A DNA stretch of 64,000 bases, taken from assembly GCA_039519185.1 (NCBI GenBank), contig CM076850.1, forward strand, positions 91,819,471 to 91,883,470, in the 5' to 3' direction. Within the stretch, counting starts at the first letter, position 1; each line of letters starts with the position of its first letter. Shown piece after piece: positions 31,874 through 42,095 of the stretch. The notes beneath the pieces are model-generated. The model saw only the letters and a list, made by a program, of their open reading frames with translations. It was not told where the DNA came from and ran no database searches. This DNA comes from Astragalus membranaceus. Lineage: Eukaryota; Streptophyta; Magnoliopsida; Fabales; Fabaceae. The position numbers and the translations under genes were made by a program.

Positions 31874-34800
31874 ATGGAGATGGCTAAATTCAATATTGAG
31901 AAGTTTAATGGTAAGAATGATTTCGGGCTTTGGAAGATGAAGATGGAAGCAATACTCACGCAACAAGGTCTTGAAGATGCATTGGAGGGAGAGGATAAAC
32001 TCCCTGATACGTTGACTGATAAAGAAAAGAAAGAAAAGATGAAGAAAGCATATAGTGCTATAATCTTGTGCCTAGCTGATAAAGTCTTGAGAGAGATTTC
32101 AAAGGAAAAATCCGCTGCTGCTGTTTGGGTCAAACTTGAGAGTTTGTACATGACCAAGTCCCTTGCAAATCGGTTATATCTCAAGCAAAAACTCTACACT
32201 TTCAAGATGCACCAAGGTACGTCTATAAGTGATCACATTGATGAATACAATAAACTGATTTTAGATCTTGAAAACATCGATGTGAAAATAGAGGATGAAG
32301 ATCAAGCCCTGTTGTTGATTAGATCCTTGTCCAGTGAATATGATGTTCTAGCCGATACCTTGATATACGGGAGGGAATCAATAACCTTTGATGAAGTTCA
32401 AAGTGCATTGATGTCCAAAGAACTTCATAAGAGGTCTGGAAACAAGGATCAAGATCAAGGGGAAAGTCTTGTAGCTAGGGGAAGAAGTAATAACAGAGAT
32501 GAGAAAGGAAAGAATAAGGCTAGATCTAAATCAAAAACAAAGTATAAGTGCTATATTTGTCATAAACCAGGTCACTATAAGAAAGACTGTCCCGATAGGA
32601 AAAATAAGAAAACCAATGGATCTAATGATAATGGTGATGCATCTGTTGCATCAGATGGTTATGATAGCTGTGAAGTATTAGTTGCTTCTGCAAGTGAATG
32701 TGAAGAAGCAACTGATAAGGATAATAAGACTGTAGAGGATGATTGGGCTATGGACTCTGCATGCTCCTATCATATGTGCCCTAGGAGAGATTGGTTCATT
32801 GAATATAGACCCTATTCTGGTGGACAGGTGACTATGGGAAACAATGGCAAGTGCAAAGTGGTTGGCATAGGTACTGTGATGCTAAGACTAGCTGATGGAA
32901 CATTGAAGAAGCTTACAAATGTAAGGCATGTGATAGGTCTTAAAAGACCTTTGATTTCTCTAGGAATGTTAGAGAAAAGTGGTTTCAGTTTCAAAGGAGA
33001 GAATTCAACTCTAAAGGTTATGAAGGGATCAAGGGTGGTCATGAAGGGAACAAGGCAGGGTAATTGTCTTTATATTCTTCAAGGAGGTGTTGCTAAGGAT
33101 GAGGCATCTGTTGCTGAAAAATCAAGCAGTAAAACACTTCTATGGCATCAAAGACTTGGCCATATGAGTGAGAAAGGTCTGAAAGAACTTGAGAAACAAG
33201 GAGTGCTATGTGGAGATAAGATTCACAAGCTTGATTTCTGTGAACATTGTGTGGTTGGCAAGCAAACTCGAGTAAAATTTGCTACTGGTAAGCACAAGAC
33301 AGAAGAAAGACTTGGCTATATTCATTCAGATCTGTGGGGGCCATCCAGAACTCCAACACATGGAGGTAACAAATATTTCATTACTTTTACTGATGACTAT
33401 AGTAGAAAGGTTTGGATTTATTTGTTAAAATCAAAAGATGAGGCCTTTAAAACCTTTGTAGAGTGGAAAAAGAAAGTGGAAACTCAAACTGACCTTCATG
33501 TCAAAGCTCTAAGAACTGACAATGGCTTAGAGTTTTGCAATGAAGAGTTCAACAAATACTGTAAAGATCATGGAATTTACAGGAACCTAACTGTTAGAGG
33601 CACTCCTCAACAGAACGGTTTGGCTGAAAGGTTGAATAGAACCTTGTTGGAAAAGGTTAGATGTATGTTGTCTTGTGCTAGATTGCCTAAAACTTTCTGG
33701 GGAGAGGCTGTACATACTGCATGCTATTTGATAAATAGGAGCCCTTCTACAGCCCTTGAGTTTAAAACTCCTCAAGAGGTGTGGAATGGTAAACCACCTG
33801 ATCTGGAAAACTTAAGAGTATTTGGTTGCCCAGCTTATTTTCATGTGAGTGAAGGAAAGCTTGAACCAAGGGCAAAGAAAGGCTACTTCATGGGATATCC
33901 CGATGGAGTTAAAGGCTACAGAATCTGGTCTATCAATGATAAGAAATGTATCATTAGTAGAGATGTTACTTTTAATGAATCCAAGTTGATAGAACTCAGT
34001 CAAGACAGTGAAACTCTTGATGAAAGATTGTCCAACAAGGAAACTCAGATTGAGGTGGAGCTTGAGGGGAAGCAATGTGAGAATCAAATTGGAAATGATG
34101 GAATAGACCAAGATGAAGAACAAGGTGTGGTTGATGGTTCAGACTCAGAAAGTGAAGTTGAGGAGAATGAATCAGAATACTTGTTATGCAGGGACAGAGA
34201 GAGAAGGGTAAGCAAGCCACCAGATAGATTTGGATACGAATCTATGACTGCCTATGCCTTGAATACTTCTGCAAGTGTGATCTATGAAGAACCATCAACA
34301 TATGATCAAGCAATGAGTAGCAAAGATCATCATGAATGGGATCAAGCTATGAAAGAAGAAATGTCTTCTCTGCAGAAAAACCAGACCTGGAAGCTTGTGA
34401 AGAAACCTACTGGTGTAAAGCTAGTTGGTTGCAAGTGGATCTACAAAGTAAAAGAAGGGAACACAGATACTGATCCTCCTAGGTTCAAAGCTAGGTTGGT
34501 AGCTAAAGGGTACACACAAAGGGAAGGTGTAGATTTCAATGAGATTTTCTCACCGGTTGTAAAACACACCTCAATAAGAGTGCTTCTAGCACTTGTCTCA
34601 AAATTCAATTTATGTCTTGAACAAATGGATGTTAAGACAGCCTTTCTTCATGGTGTACTTGAAGAAAAGATTTACATGACTCAACCAAAGGGTTTTGAGG
34701 ATCCAGACAAAAGAAACCATGTATGTTTGCTGCAAAGGGCACTGTATGGATTGAAGCAATCTCCAAGACAGTGGTACAAACGATTTGACAGCTACATGAT

Positions 34801-35860
34801 CAACATCAAATACAGAAGGAGTTCATGTGACAGTTGTGTGTATTACAGAGAGTTAAACAAAGGTAATTTCATTTACTTGCTTCTCTATGTTGATGACATG
34901 CTTATTGCAAGCAAAGATAAGCATGAAATCACCAAACTCAAAGCTCTTCTCCAAAAAGAGTTTGAAATGAAAGACTTGGGCCAAGCTAGGAAAATCCTAG
35001 GAAAGGAGATAAAGAGGAAGGAGGATTCATCAGGGTTAGTAGTAAATCAAGAGAGTTATGCTATGAAGGTACTTAGCAGGTTTAATATGGTTGCTGCTAA
35101 ACCTACTAAGGTACCTATAGGAGCTCAGTTTAAACTGTCTGCCTCTGATTGCCCTACAACAGATGAGGAAAAGAAGGAAATGGAGAATATACCCTATGCT
35201 AGTGCAGTTGGTAGCTTGATGTACTCGATGGTCTGCACTAGGCCTGACCTAGCTTATGCTTTAAGCTTGGTTAGCAGGTACTTATCTAACCCAGGGAAAC
35301 AGCATTGGAGTGCTGTGAAACAGATTCTGAGGTACATGAATGGAACAGCAAAACTGGGATTGAGATACAAAGGAGAAACTCATGATTCAGGTGGAGTTGT
35401 GGGGTTTGTAGATTCTGATTTTGCAGGTGATAGGGATAAGAGAAGGTCCCTAACAGGTTACGTATTTACCTTGTTTGGAAACACTATAAGTTGGAAAGCT
35501 TCACTCCGACATGTAGTGGCACTTTCAACCACTGAAGCAGAATATATTGGCATAACAGAGGCCTTTAAGGAAGCTTTATGGTTAAAAGAGCTGGTGAATG
35601 AGCTTGGTGTGGAGCAAGAGAATGTAAAGGTGTATTGTGATAACCAGAGTGCTATACACCTTTGCAAAAACAACTCATTTCACGAGAGGACAAAGCACAT
35701 TGACATAAGATTGCATTGGATCAAAGATGTAATTGCTGGTGGCAAGGTGCAAGTTCACAAGGTTCATACCTCTCAGAATCCTGCTGACTTTATTACTAAA
35801 GTGGTACCATTGTCTAAGTTCAAGCATTGCTTGGGCTTGCTCAATGTGGATCAATGTTAG
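31874..35860 (+). CDS. Copia gag-pol polyprotein, intact, 1328 aa
   Basis: Order of domains: Gag (1-200, KFNGKNDFGLWKMKMEAIL), CCHC knuckle (about 228, CYICHKPGHYKKDC), aspartic protease (about 293, AMDSACSYHM, active site D-S-A), GAG_pre-integrase (about 425, LLWHQRLGHMSEKG), integrase DDE core (HSDLWGP ... RTDNGLEF ... TPQQNGLAERLNRTLLEK), RT (about 830-1080, YVDDMLIASKD) and RNase H (SLTGYVF ... TEAEY ... CDNQSAIHLCKN). The ATG at 31874 is followed by MAKFN and lies 33 nt after the LTR, just past the PBS. No stops or shifts. Length fits the family. Domain order INT-RT-RH is diagnostic of Copia. It probably forms virus-like particles in the cytoplasm. Confidence 0.96.
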   Translation: MEMAKFNIEKFNGKNDFGLWKMKMEAILTQQGLEDALEGEDKLPDTLTDKEKKEKMKKAYSAIILCLADKVLREISKEKSAAAVWVKLESLYMTKSLANRLYLKQKLYTFKMHQGTSISDHIDEYNKLILDLENIDVKIEDEDQALLLIRSLSSEYDVLADTLIYGRESITFDEVQSALMSKELHKRSGNKDQDQGESLVARGRSNNRDEKGKNKARSKSKTKYKCYICHKPGHYKKDCPDRKNKKTNGSNDNGDASVASDGYDSCEVLVASASECEEATDKDNKTVEDDWAMDSACSYHMCPRRDWFIEYRPYSGGQVTMGNNGKCKVVGIGTVMLRLADGTLKKLTNVRHVIGLKRPLISLGMLEKSGFSFKGENSTLKVMKGSRVVMKGTRQGNCLYILQGGVAKDEASVAEKSSSKTLLWHQRLGHMSEKGLKELEKQGVLCGDKIHKLDFCEHCVVGKQTRVKFATGKHKTEERLGYIHSDLWGPSRTPTHGGNKYFITFTDDYSRKVWIYLLKSKDEAFKTFVEWKKKVETQTDLHVKALRTDNGLEFCNEEFNKYCKDHGIYRNLTVRGTPQQNGLAERLNRTLLEKVRCMLSCARLPKTFWGEAVHTACYLINRSPSTALEFKTPQEVWNGKPPDLENLRVFGCPAYFHVSEGKLEPRAKKGYFMGYPDGVKGYRIWSINDKKCIISRDVTFNESKLIELSQDSETLDERLSNKETQIEVELEGKQCENQIGNDGIDQDEEQGVVDGSDSESEVEENESEYLLCRDRERRVSKPPDRFGYESMTAYALNTSASVIYEEPSTYDQAMSSKDHHEWDQAMKEEMSSLQKNQTWKLVKKPTGVKLVGCKWIYKVKEGNTDTDPPRFKARLVAKGYTQREGVDFNEIFSPVVKHTSIRVLLALVSKFNLCLEQMDVKTAFLHGVLEEKIYMTQPKGFEDPDKRNHVCLLQRALYGLKQSPRQWYKRFDSYMINIKYRRSSCDSCVYYRELNKGNFIYLLLYVDDMLIASKDKHEITKLKALLQKEFEMKDLGQARKILGKEIKRKEDSSGLVVNQESYAMKVLSRFNMVAAKPTKVPIGAQFKLSASDCPTTDEEKKEMENIPYASAVGSLMYSMVCTRPDLAYALSLVSRYLSNPGKQHWSAVKQILRYMNGTAKLGLRYKGETHDSGGVVGFVDSDFAGDRDKRRSLTGYVFTLFGNTISWKASLRHVVALSTTEAEYIGITEAFKEALWLKELVNELGVEQENVKVYCDNQSAIHLCKNNSFHERTKHIDIRLHWIKDVIAGGKVQVHKVHTSQNPADFITKVVPLSKFKHCLGLLNVDQC

Positions 35861-35940
35861 ATAAGGTGATTTGGGTTATGCAGATCGGGTTCTTTGGTTC
35901 ATTTGCATTGGTTTTTTGCTTGAGTCGCCAAGGTGGAGAT

Positions 35941-36620
35941 TGTTGATTATGTGGCAACTCATTAGTGTGACTAAGCTTCATCAAATCCTACGTGGCAAGG
36001 CTCTTTTTCAAGTGAAGATTTGAAGACTGTTTTTGGCGGGAAAGTTAGTTATCTTAGGTTAGCTAGTGAACAAACTTGTAACTTGACTGTAACTACATAT
36101 AAATAATGCCATTAGCTAGGATCAGATCAATAGGATCATTTCTGGGCTTGAGTGGAGTGAAAGACACAGGGATTTGTGGGCAAAGGGAGTGAGGGGGAAA
36201 CACTTTGGGTCACCATTGTTGTAATCTTCAAAACTCTTGAAAGAATCAATGAAAATGGATCAATACGGTTTGTATGATCCCGCAGATGTAAGTATCCAAT
36301 CTGGATGCTGAACTGCGTCAACATTTCTTGGTGTTTGTGTTTCAATTCGAGCAATTTCGTTATTCCCAAATTCTAGGGTTTAATTGTGCGTTTTCTTAAT
36401 CAGTGTCAATTAATCAAATTCGCATTCAATTTACATTCGATATTGGCTCAGATTCTTGTTGCGCATCCTGTACTTCAAGATCAAATCGTTTTCATTCGTT
36501 GTATCGGTCAAGAACTGTCTCTGGTGCAAATCGGATTTTGCTGCTATATCAGTTCACTTACTGATATAGTGTACTGTTCCATTGCTTTGCAATTAAAGAA
36601 TAAGGGTTCTTTTCTCAACA
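35941..36620 (+). repeat. 3' LTR of the young Copia
   Basis: 680 bp, one substitution from the 5' LTR; followed by TSD ACTAT. Confidence 0.95.
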
Positions 36621-36625
36621 ACTAT

Positions 36626-37380
36626 GTATGCATACATTTTGGTCTTTATTTGATACTTTTTGGTAATGTAGTTTGAGATGGAAAAATAGAAAAACTTTAC
36701 TTGGGATTTTGGCATGTTTAGTCTGAACAAGAAAAAGAAAAACTTTAAATCACACTGGTACTATTATCTAATGGAACAAATGTCATAGTAAACTGGGCCT
36801 GCTGTACCTCCAAGACCAATAACTCACTCTTTCTGCAAAGTCTTAACAACATTTGTACCAGTACACATTGTCTCAACAACATCTAATACCAGTATACATT
36901 GGTACTAATCCTATCTTTTGTGATGTTTTTACTCAGTTTTTATTTGCAGTGATGTGTGGAGCAGATGTGCGGAGTCAATTGATCCATCTCTACAAGTCTC
37001 ACTGCTTTGACTCTTTGTTAATCTCTATTGCCTATTTGTTTTGTTTTTTTAAAAATAATTTGTTTTTTTTCGTTTTAATTGACTTATGTCTCTACAATGT
37101 TTACTATGTTCCTTGCATCTTCATGTATTTCCATCAACTGATATCTGTTTTGTTTACTTGGTGTTTACATTTCCCTCCTTAACTTTAAATTGTTTGGTAT
37201 CGAGTATCTTTGAAACAAGGGTTGATTTTAGAATTCATTTATTTGTTTTCTTCTTATTTTCTTATCAACTATTTGTCATGTTTTTGTTCTAATTGTTATG
37301 TGATTTTTGCTGCATGTTTGTTCCTTTGTTCATTACCTTCATTTTCATTCCCTTCATTTCTCAAACTCTGTTTCTGTAAT
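36626..37380. other. Helitron-1 interior after the Copia, no gene seen
   Basis: T-rich, intron-like. Open frames on the plus strand (36853-37182 and others) are low-complexity and hydrophobic by composition only. Confidence 0.5.
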
Positions 37381-37735
37381 GATCCAAGGTTTTGGAAGGT
37401 TGACTCTGGTAATTCTCCTATCATATTGTTGTTGGACATATCAAGAAGCTGCAGCCAAGGCAAGAAGAGAAACCATTAGGAATTGGGCCCATGAAGTTGT
37501 TGAGAGAAAGTTTAAGTTCTAAAAGGGAAACATGCATTTCCAAATTCAGAAGGGATCCAGCCAGTAATTTAATTGTGGGAAAGATCAAAAGTCTGTAGTT
37601 TGTTTAGCTGACCCAAAGACTTTGGCATACCCCCCAGAGATAAAGTTGGCCAATTTCAAACTCTTAAGACTGGTGCAGTTTCACAAAGAGAAAGGAATTG
37701 AGTATGATAAACGGTTTCATGATAGATAAAGTTGC
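37381..37735 (-). pseudogene. Captured LRR fragment of a BRI1-like receptor kinase (BRL2/VH1-like)
   Basis: Minus strand in two frames: LKSLKLANFISGGMPKSLGQ, LNKLQTFDLSHN-stop-ITGWIPSEFGNAC, then after a frameshift WLQLLDMSNNNMIGELPEST and FQNLGS. The order and wording (GWIPSEFGNAC, then W-LQLLD-SNNN) match the extracellular LRRs of the BRL2/VASCULAR HIGHWAY 1 class, a plasma-membrane receptor. It has an in-frame TAA, at least one extra G in the GGGGGG near 37630 and a further shift near 37480, so it is dead. It lies on the opposite strand to the bZIP fragment in the same Helitron. Confidence 0.72.
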
Positions 37736-38622
37736 AACAAGGACTTTCACTCAATTTTCAAGTCAGAAATTGAACCTGTCAAATTATTTAAAGAGAGATC
37801 AAGGGCTTGAATTTTATCCGAATTTTGCATGAATTTTTCAGGAATAGGACTTGTCAAATTGTTGTAAGAAAGGTTTACAACAAGCTTATAATGTTATTAG
37901 ATGTTTATGCTATTTGTTGGTTCATGTTGTTTCTCGGCCGTAAATTGATCATTGACATTGGATATTTTTTTGGTTTTCCTTCGTTTACAACTTTCAATTT
38001 TATGTTACATCTATACCTTCACTATATGGTGGTGGTTTTGAAGTGCATGTGTAAGCACTTTAATCTGATTAGCTATATCTCCTGGTTTCCTGTATATCAT
38101 TCTTTGGTTGCTTTCAATTTTTAGCTTAAACCCTTCTATTTAAATTGCTAAGCATTTTTAGCTTAAACCCTTTGTTTCATCAAGTATGTATTGATTTTTA
38201 AGATTCATTTCTTTAAGTTTTATAAAAACTAATCAAGATTTCCAAGAGTTCCTACAATTGTTATCACCAAGTTCTTCCTTCAAAGATCATTTTGGAAACA
38301 ACTCCAGGTTCTACTTTCAGGGCAACTCTTCATGTTAATATGAGCGAACAACCATACTTAAAGACTATATTTTTATCCTATGATGATGATGGAAATGCTA
38401 AGAACCCTATCATAATTTAGTTAGATGATTAGATGGTAATGAAGAACTGATTTCTGGCCTTGGAATTCCGTTTCATGTTTAAGACTATATTTGTATCTTT
38501 TAATTGTGGTAAATTTTTTAAACTTATGTATCTTTGTTGTGTTTCATTAGTTTTTTTTTTTATGTTTTTTATTAGTTTGCAAATATTTAAGTTCATAAGT
38601 AATTAGTCAATAAACAAATTTT

Positions 38623-38667
<45 letters not shown>

Positions 38668-38819
38668 TATTGTTCCATTAAATAATCTGGTTCAAATAAT
38701 CTTAAAATTTCCTCAAGATACCAACTTTAATACACAACATGTTCAAATGCTCACTTTACGATACATTTTGTATTTTTTCAAAGCTTCTTTTATATTGTAG
38801 TGTTAACTAGAGCATTGGC
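37736..38819. other. Helitron-1 right part, AT-rich, with AT microsatellite
   Basis: No gene recognised. A perfect AT run lies at about 38629-38664. The segment ends in the Helitron hairpin. Confidence 0.5.
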
Positions 38820-38848
38820 CCCGTGCATCGCACGGGTCAAAACGCTAG
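38820..38848 (+). other. Helitron-1 3' hairpin and CTAG terminus
   Basis: Stem CCCGTGC / GCACGGG with loop ATC, then TCAAAACGCTAG; host T follows. Confidence 0.92.
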
Positions 38849-39062
38849 TATTGCCTAAAATTGCTTAATTCAATTTTGGTGGGCCAATTAGTACATGTCA
38901 AAATTACGAATTTTGGCATAGTTTTGCTCCAAGGGTGCAGTCTATTAAAAACGTAAATGGCCCCACTTGCCATTTTCTAGAATTAATTAAATAAATTAAA
39001 ATTTACCCAAAAAAAAAATAAAATAAAAAAATGAAACTTTTCTAATACATTATCTCTTCCTA

Positions 39063-39377
39063 CTAATCCTGGAAGCAAATCCCACCAATGAAGCGGCAAA
39101 AATGGCTTCCATGCACCAAATCACGTAGCTTTTTCATGTATCCAGGCGGGAATGGAAAATCCCATACATCCCCTACGTAAATAGTTGAAATCGTTTCACA
39201 CTGAGAAACTAGTTTTTCATGCTTTCCATTGTTGAAAATTGACACCCCTGACAGCAAGTTGACTAATAGGCAGTGTTCACACTCCCACATAATAGTTGTA
39301 GCAGCTAACTTTGACAAAGAGGTTAAGTTCACACGATTAAGCCAGCCTGGTTCCATTTTCAAATTGTAAGGCGGCAA
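39063..39377 (-). pseudogene. Unidentified captured ORF fragment, copy 1
   Basis: A 104-codon open frame (LTSLSKLAATTIMWECEHC ... GDVWDFPFPPGYMKKLRDL). Leu/Phe-rich and LRR-like in rhythm, but I cannot name it. The copy at 47341-47655 differs by a one-base insertion (GTTGAAAAATTG), so it is not under protein-level selection in both copies. Confidence 0.35.
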
Positions 39378-39795
39378 CCTAAGTTCACTTACAAGGACAA
39401 TCCTGATACTTGTTTACTAGCGTTGAATTGACAGGAAATAAACCAACGTTGAAAAATTCGGCTTATCTCCAACACTCCAACACCATTTTCTTTGTGCATG
39501 CTAGCTGTCTTCCACTTAATCTACTTTGTAGAGCACTTTACAAGAGAGAAGAAAAATACAAAAAGGAGAGAGAAGAAAAGAAGAAACAGAGACAAAAGTA
39601 GTTTGTATCCTATGTTGCATTTGAAGCTTTTGCTAACCTTATAGATTGCATATTTTGCAGTGGATTTCATCACATAATGATCTATTGCGTTCCTTTAGAA
39701 GCTATTAGTATATATTAGTCTATCTGATATGTCAATATATGAAGCTGCCTAATTTCTTTTGGTTTCCTTTATTAAATGCATAGTATCTATAGATA

Positions 39796-40320
39796 TCTCA
39801 TTTCAACGTTCAAAGGTCAGTTGAAATTTGTCTTGTGTACATCTACAGCTTCATTTAAACATGAGATTATATATAGCTATTTTGATACCAAACATTTTTG
39901 TAGTCTTCCTTAAAAAGTGAAGGAACATTGCTTGATGGGCATAAAAGGAACTGTTCGTCGAATTACTGATGGTCATATTATTCCTGCCAACATTGACACG
40001 GATGTTATTATTGTTGAAAAACCTCCTTATGGTTAGTTTATCACTTATGCTAGCTGTGCCTATAAAATATATAATCTCAACTGTCTTCATGCTTGGATTT
40101 GCTTTCCAAAGTCCATGTGTTGTTTGTGTGGGGTGTATGATTCCTTTCCATTTCTCTCACGGCTGTCTCATCATTCATGGAGTCATGGAGATGATATCAT
40201 GATATCTCCAGCTTCATTCATGTTTTTTTTTTTGTTTTCAGCATTCAAAGATAAAGGATAAAGAAAAGCCACAACATACCACATGCAGAGTTATTCCCTT
40301 CAACCTACAGGTATTTTTTT
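39796..40320 (+). pseudogene. METTL14-like m6A methyltransferase fragment, copy 1 (partial)
   Basis: After a remnant FQRSKV-type exon end, the second exon reads KEHCLMGIKGTVRRITDGHI, then IPANIDTDVIIVEKPPYG, followed by TAG in the retained intron. This is the MT-A70 family segment of METTL14 (plant MTB), a nuclear subunit of the mRNA N6-adenosine methyltransferase. Copy 1 lacks the upstream GLEQGRQCLKK and GLRHDSH exons because of a 514-bp deletion relative to copy 2. Confidence 0.75.
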
Positions 40321-41139
40321 TCTAAATTAACTATGTATCAACAAGTTCCCCTAATAACTCATAAAATGGTTATTCAAAGAAAAGCAGTTCAAGCAGAACC
40401 AACTCAAAGAAAACAAAGTTTCGACACAACCAAGAGATTATGCTCAAGCTCAAGTAAGTTTCCTTTTCGTTTTAAGCTTTATGTCATCTCTAAATCTAAT
40501 GGTTTCTCAAGTAATTTTCCCAGCTCTAATAGATTCACTGTTTAGGATTTTCTCCTTTATTCACAGTTTTTAAGTAATACTAATAGATTTTTGATTTTCT
40601 CTTTTTAACATGATTGTAATATGACAACAGTGATAGGATTTTTGTTTGTATTATTTTGAGTTATTAGCATGTATTTAATTTTTATCCATCACCTTCAAAC
40701 TTTGGTGTTACATTCTTTGTGAGTTCTTTGTTCCTTGAATGTCCGTAACTTTGCAACTACACAACTTTAGTTGTGACCTATTCTTCTTCTTTATATTTCT
40801 GTTTTTGAGTTCTTTTCTCGTCTCCTCCTTTGCATTCACTGTCGCCAATTGGATGTACTTGCGAAATAAAATAAATGTGACATTTTTTGTGATTACTAAT
40901 TAAAGAAGAATTAAACATAAGTGAAACCAGAATATGTTGAGTCAAAAAAAAGAAAACAGAATATGTTTTCCTCCTAAAGCAGAGAGGTTCTTAACTGAGT
41001 GCTCAGTAAATTTCTCCATCATAAAGTTGTATTTCCAAATTTGTCAAAACCAAGTTCAATGCATTCTACTAATAAGATCTCAAAGACACTTATTAAGTAA
41101 GTTTATTTTTTCATGTTTCACCATCCCATGTTTTTAACC
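40321..41139. other. Helitron-2 copy 1, intron-like stretch, no gene seen
   Basis: AT-rich; matched throughout by 49106-49928 in copy 2. No recognised coding or RNA gene. Confidence 0.5.
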
Positions 41140-41378
41140 GAGTAATGTTATTTAACAAAAATGTTCTAACCAAAAATAGCCAAAAACCAAGTTACAACAC
41201 TAATTAACCAAGTTTTATAGGCCATTAACCAACCTACATTTTCACAGTTTTTAGTCAATGGCCTAGAAAACTGTGACAAAGCAGGTTGGTTAATGGCTTA
41301 TAAAACTTGGTTAATTGGTGTTGTAACTTGGTTTTTGGCTATTTTTGGCTGACACATTTTTGCTAAATAACATTACTC
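41140..41378. mobile_element. MITE, 239 bp, 8-bp TSD TTTTAACC (copy 1)
   Basis: A near-palindrome whose ends are GAGTAATGTTATTTAAC and its inverted match, flanked by TTTTAACC at 41132-41139 and 41379-41386. The 8-bp TSD points to a hAT-type MITE. It was duplicated along with the Helitron segment. Confidence 0.82.
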
Positions 41379-41447
41379 TTTTAACCTACCCAACCACATG
41401 CCATTTAAAGCATATATATATATATATAGTACTACAATTAGTCAACA

Positions 41448-41511
41448 AAAATCATTACAACACCCCTCTTGGCTTTGCATGAAACGCCAAGAGGGGTGTT
41501 GTAATGATTTT
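41448..41511. repeat. Perfect 25-bp hairpin at the duplication breakpoint
   Basis: Arms 41448-41472 and 41487-41511 (AACACCCCTCTTGG / CCAAGAGGGGTGTT at their inner ends) are exact complements around a 14-nt loop. Copy 2 has only the left arm, so the right arm was added at the junction. Confidence 0.9.
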
Positions 41512-42095
41512 CTAGAATTAATTAACAAATGGTCATAGACTCATCACCTATCACCTTAGCCAATAAAATAGGCACATCACCCGTTATATCATCACCAATA
41601 ACACCAATCATCACCAATAACACCAACACCTATAGGGCGGTCTAACAATGTAACCGTAACATCAACAACCGCCGACACCAAAGACACCAATAGATTTACA
41701 ACGTCAATGGCAACAACAATTTTACAACACCAGTGACAATACCAATTTACAACAAACAGCAACAATAGTTTACAGCAAACAGCAGATTTCATTCTCATAT
41801 TATGTGAAAGAGTATACTCACCTCACATTACGAAATATGAATCAAGTAAACCATGGGAATGCCACTTTTCCTAGTATCAATAATGCATCTCTTGTTGAGC
41901 CTTGCATCAAATGTGGAAACGTCATATTTTTAATTTCTTTCTCTTGTGAATAACATGTAAATCCCAAAACAAACACCCTGAAATCTTTCTTTGTTAACAG
42001 TTTGGTTCTTCTCCGGCTCCACCTCCCATCCCATCCACTATTTTTCTTTTATATACAAAATCATCTTTTGACCTAAGTTGTATCTTGTCTTTCAG
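41512..42095. other. Helitron-2 interior, no gene seen
   Basis: Starts with CTAGAATTAATTAA, the same string as the host junction at 38973 and 47252. ATCACC/ACAACACC-type simple repeats at 41570-41780. Confidence 0.45.

Larger units (their letters stand above)
31161..36620 (+). mobile_element. Young full-length Copia LTR retrotransposon (TNT1/Tork-like), 5460 bp
   Basis: LTRs of 680 bp (31161-31840 and 35941-36620), TGTTGATT...CTCAACA, with TSD ACTAT at 31156-31160 and 36621-36625. PBS ACTGGTATCAGTAGC follows the 5' LTR; PPT AAGGTGGAGAT precedes the 3' LTR. Line-by-line comparison shows one difference (C at 31726, G at 36506). The single ORF is intact. Every part needed for autonomous movement is present. 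Confidence 0.96.
27884..38848 (+). mobile_element. Helitron-1 (10,965 bp including a nested Copia)
   Basis: The 5' end is TCTTATCTTAAAAG and the 3' end has hairpin CCCGTGC-ATC-GCACGGG (38820-38836) followed 12 nt later by CTAG. The site is exact: copy B reads ...AAGGCTGA|TATTGCC... uninterrupted (52764/52765), while here A (27883) and T (38849) flank the element, the Helitron A^T target. It carries gene fragments (group I bZIP at 30163; BRL2 LRRs at 37381-37735) and no RepHel gene, so it is non-autonomous. Without the Copia element it is about 5.5 kb. Confidence 0.9.
39053..41472 (+). repeat. Helitron-2 duplicated segment, copy 1
   Basis: Collinear with 47328-50281 at about 97% by eye, except a 514-bp deletion at 39801 and a shorter AT run at 41410. 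Similarity stops abruptly at ...CCCCTCTTGG (41472), where a perfect hairpin begins. Confidence 0.88.

Noticed and set aside
39410..39601. 63-codon frame ending in a Lys/Glu-rich tail, repeated at 47686
   Set aside because: Conserved between the two Helitron-2 copies only because they are recent duplicates; no recognisable family.
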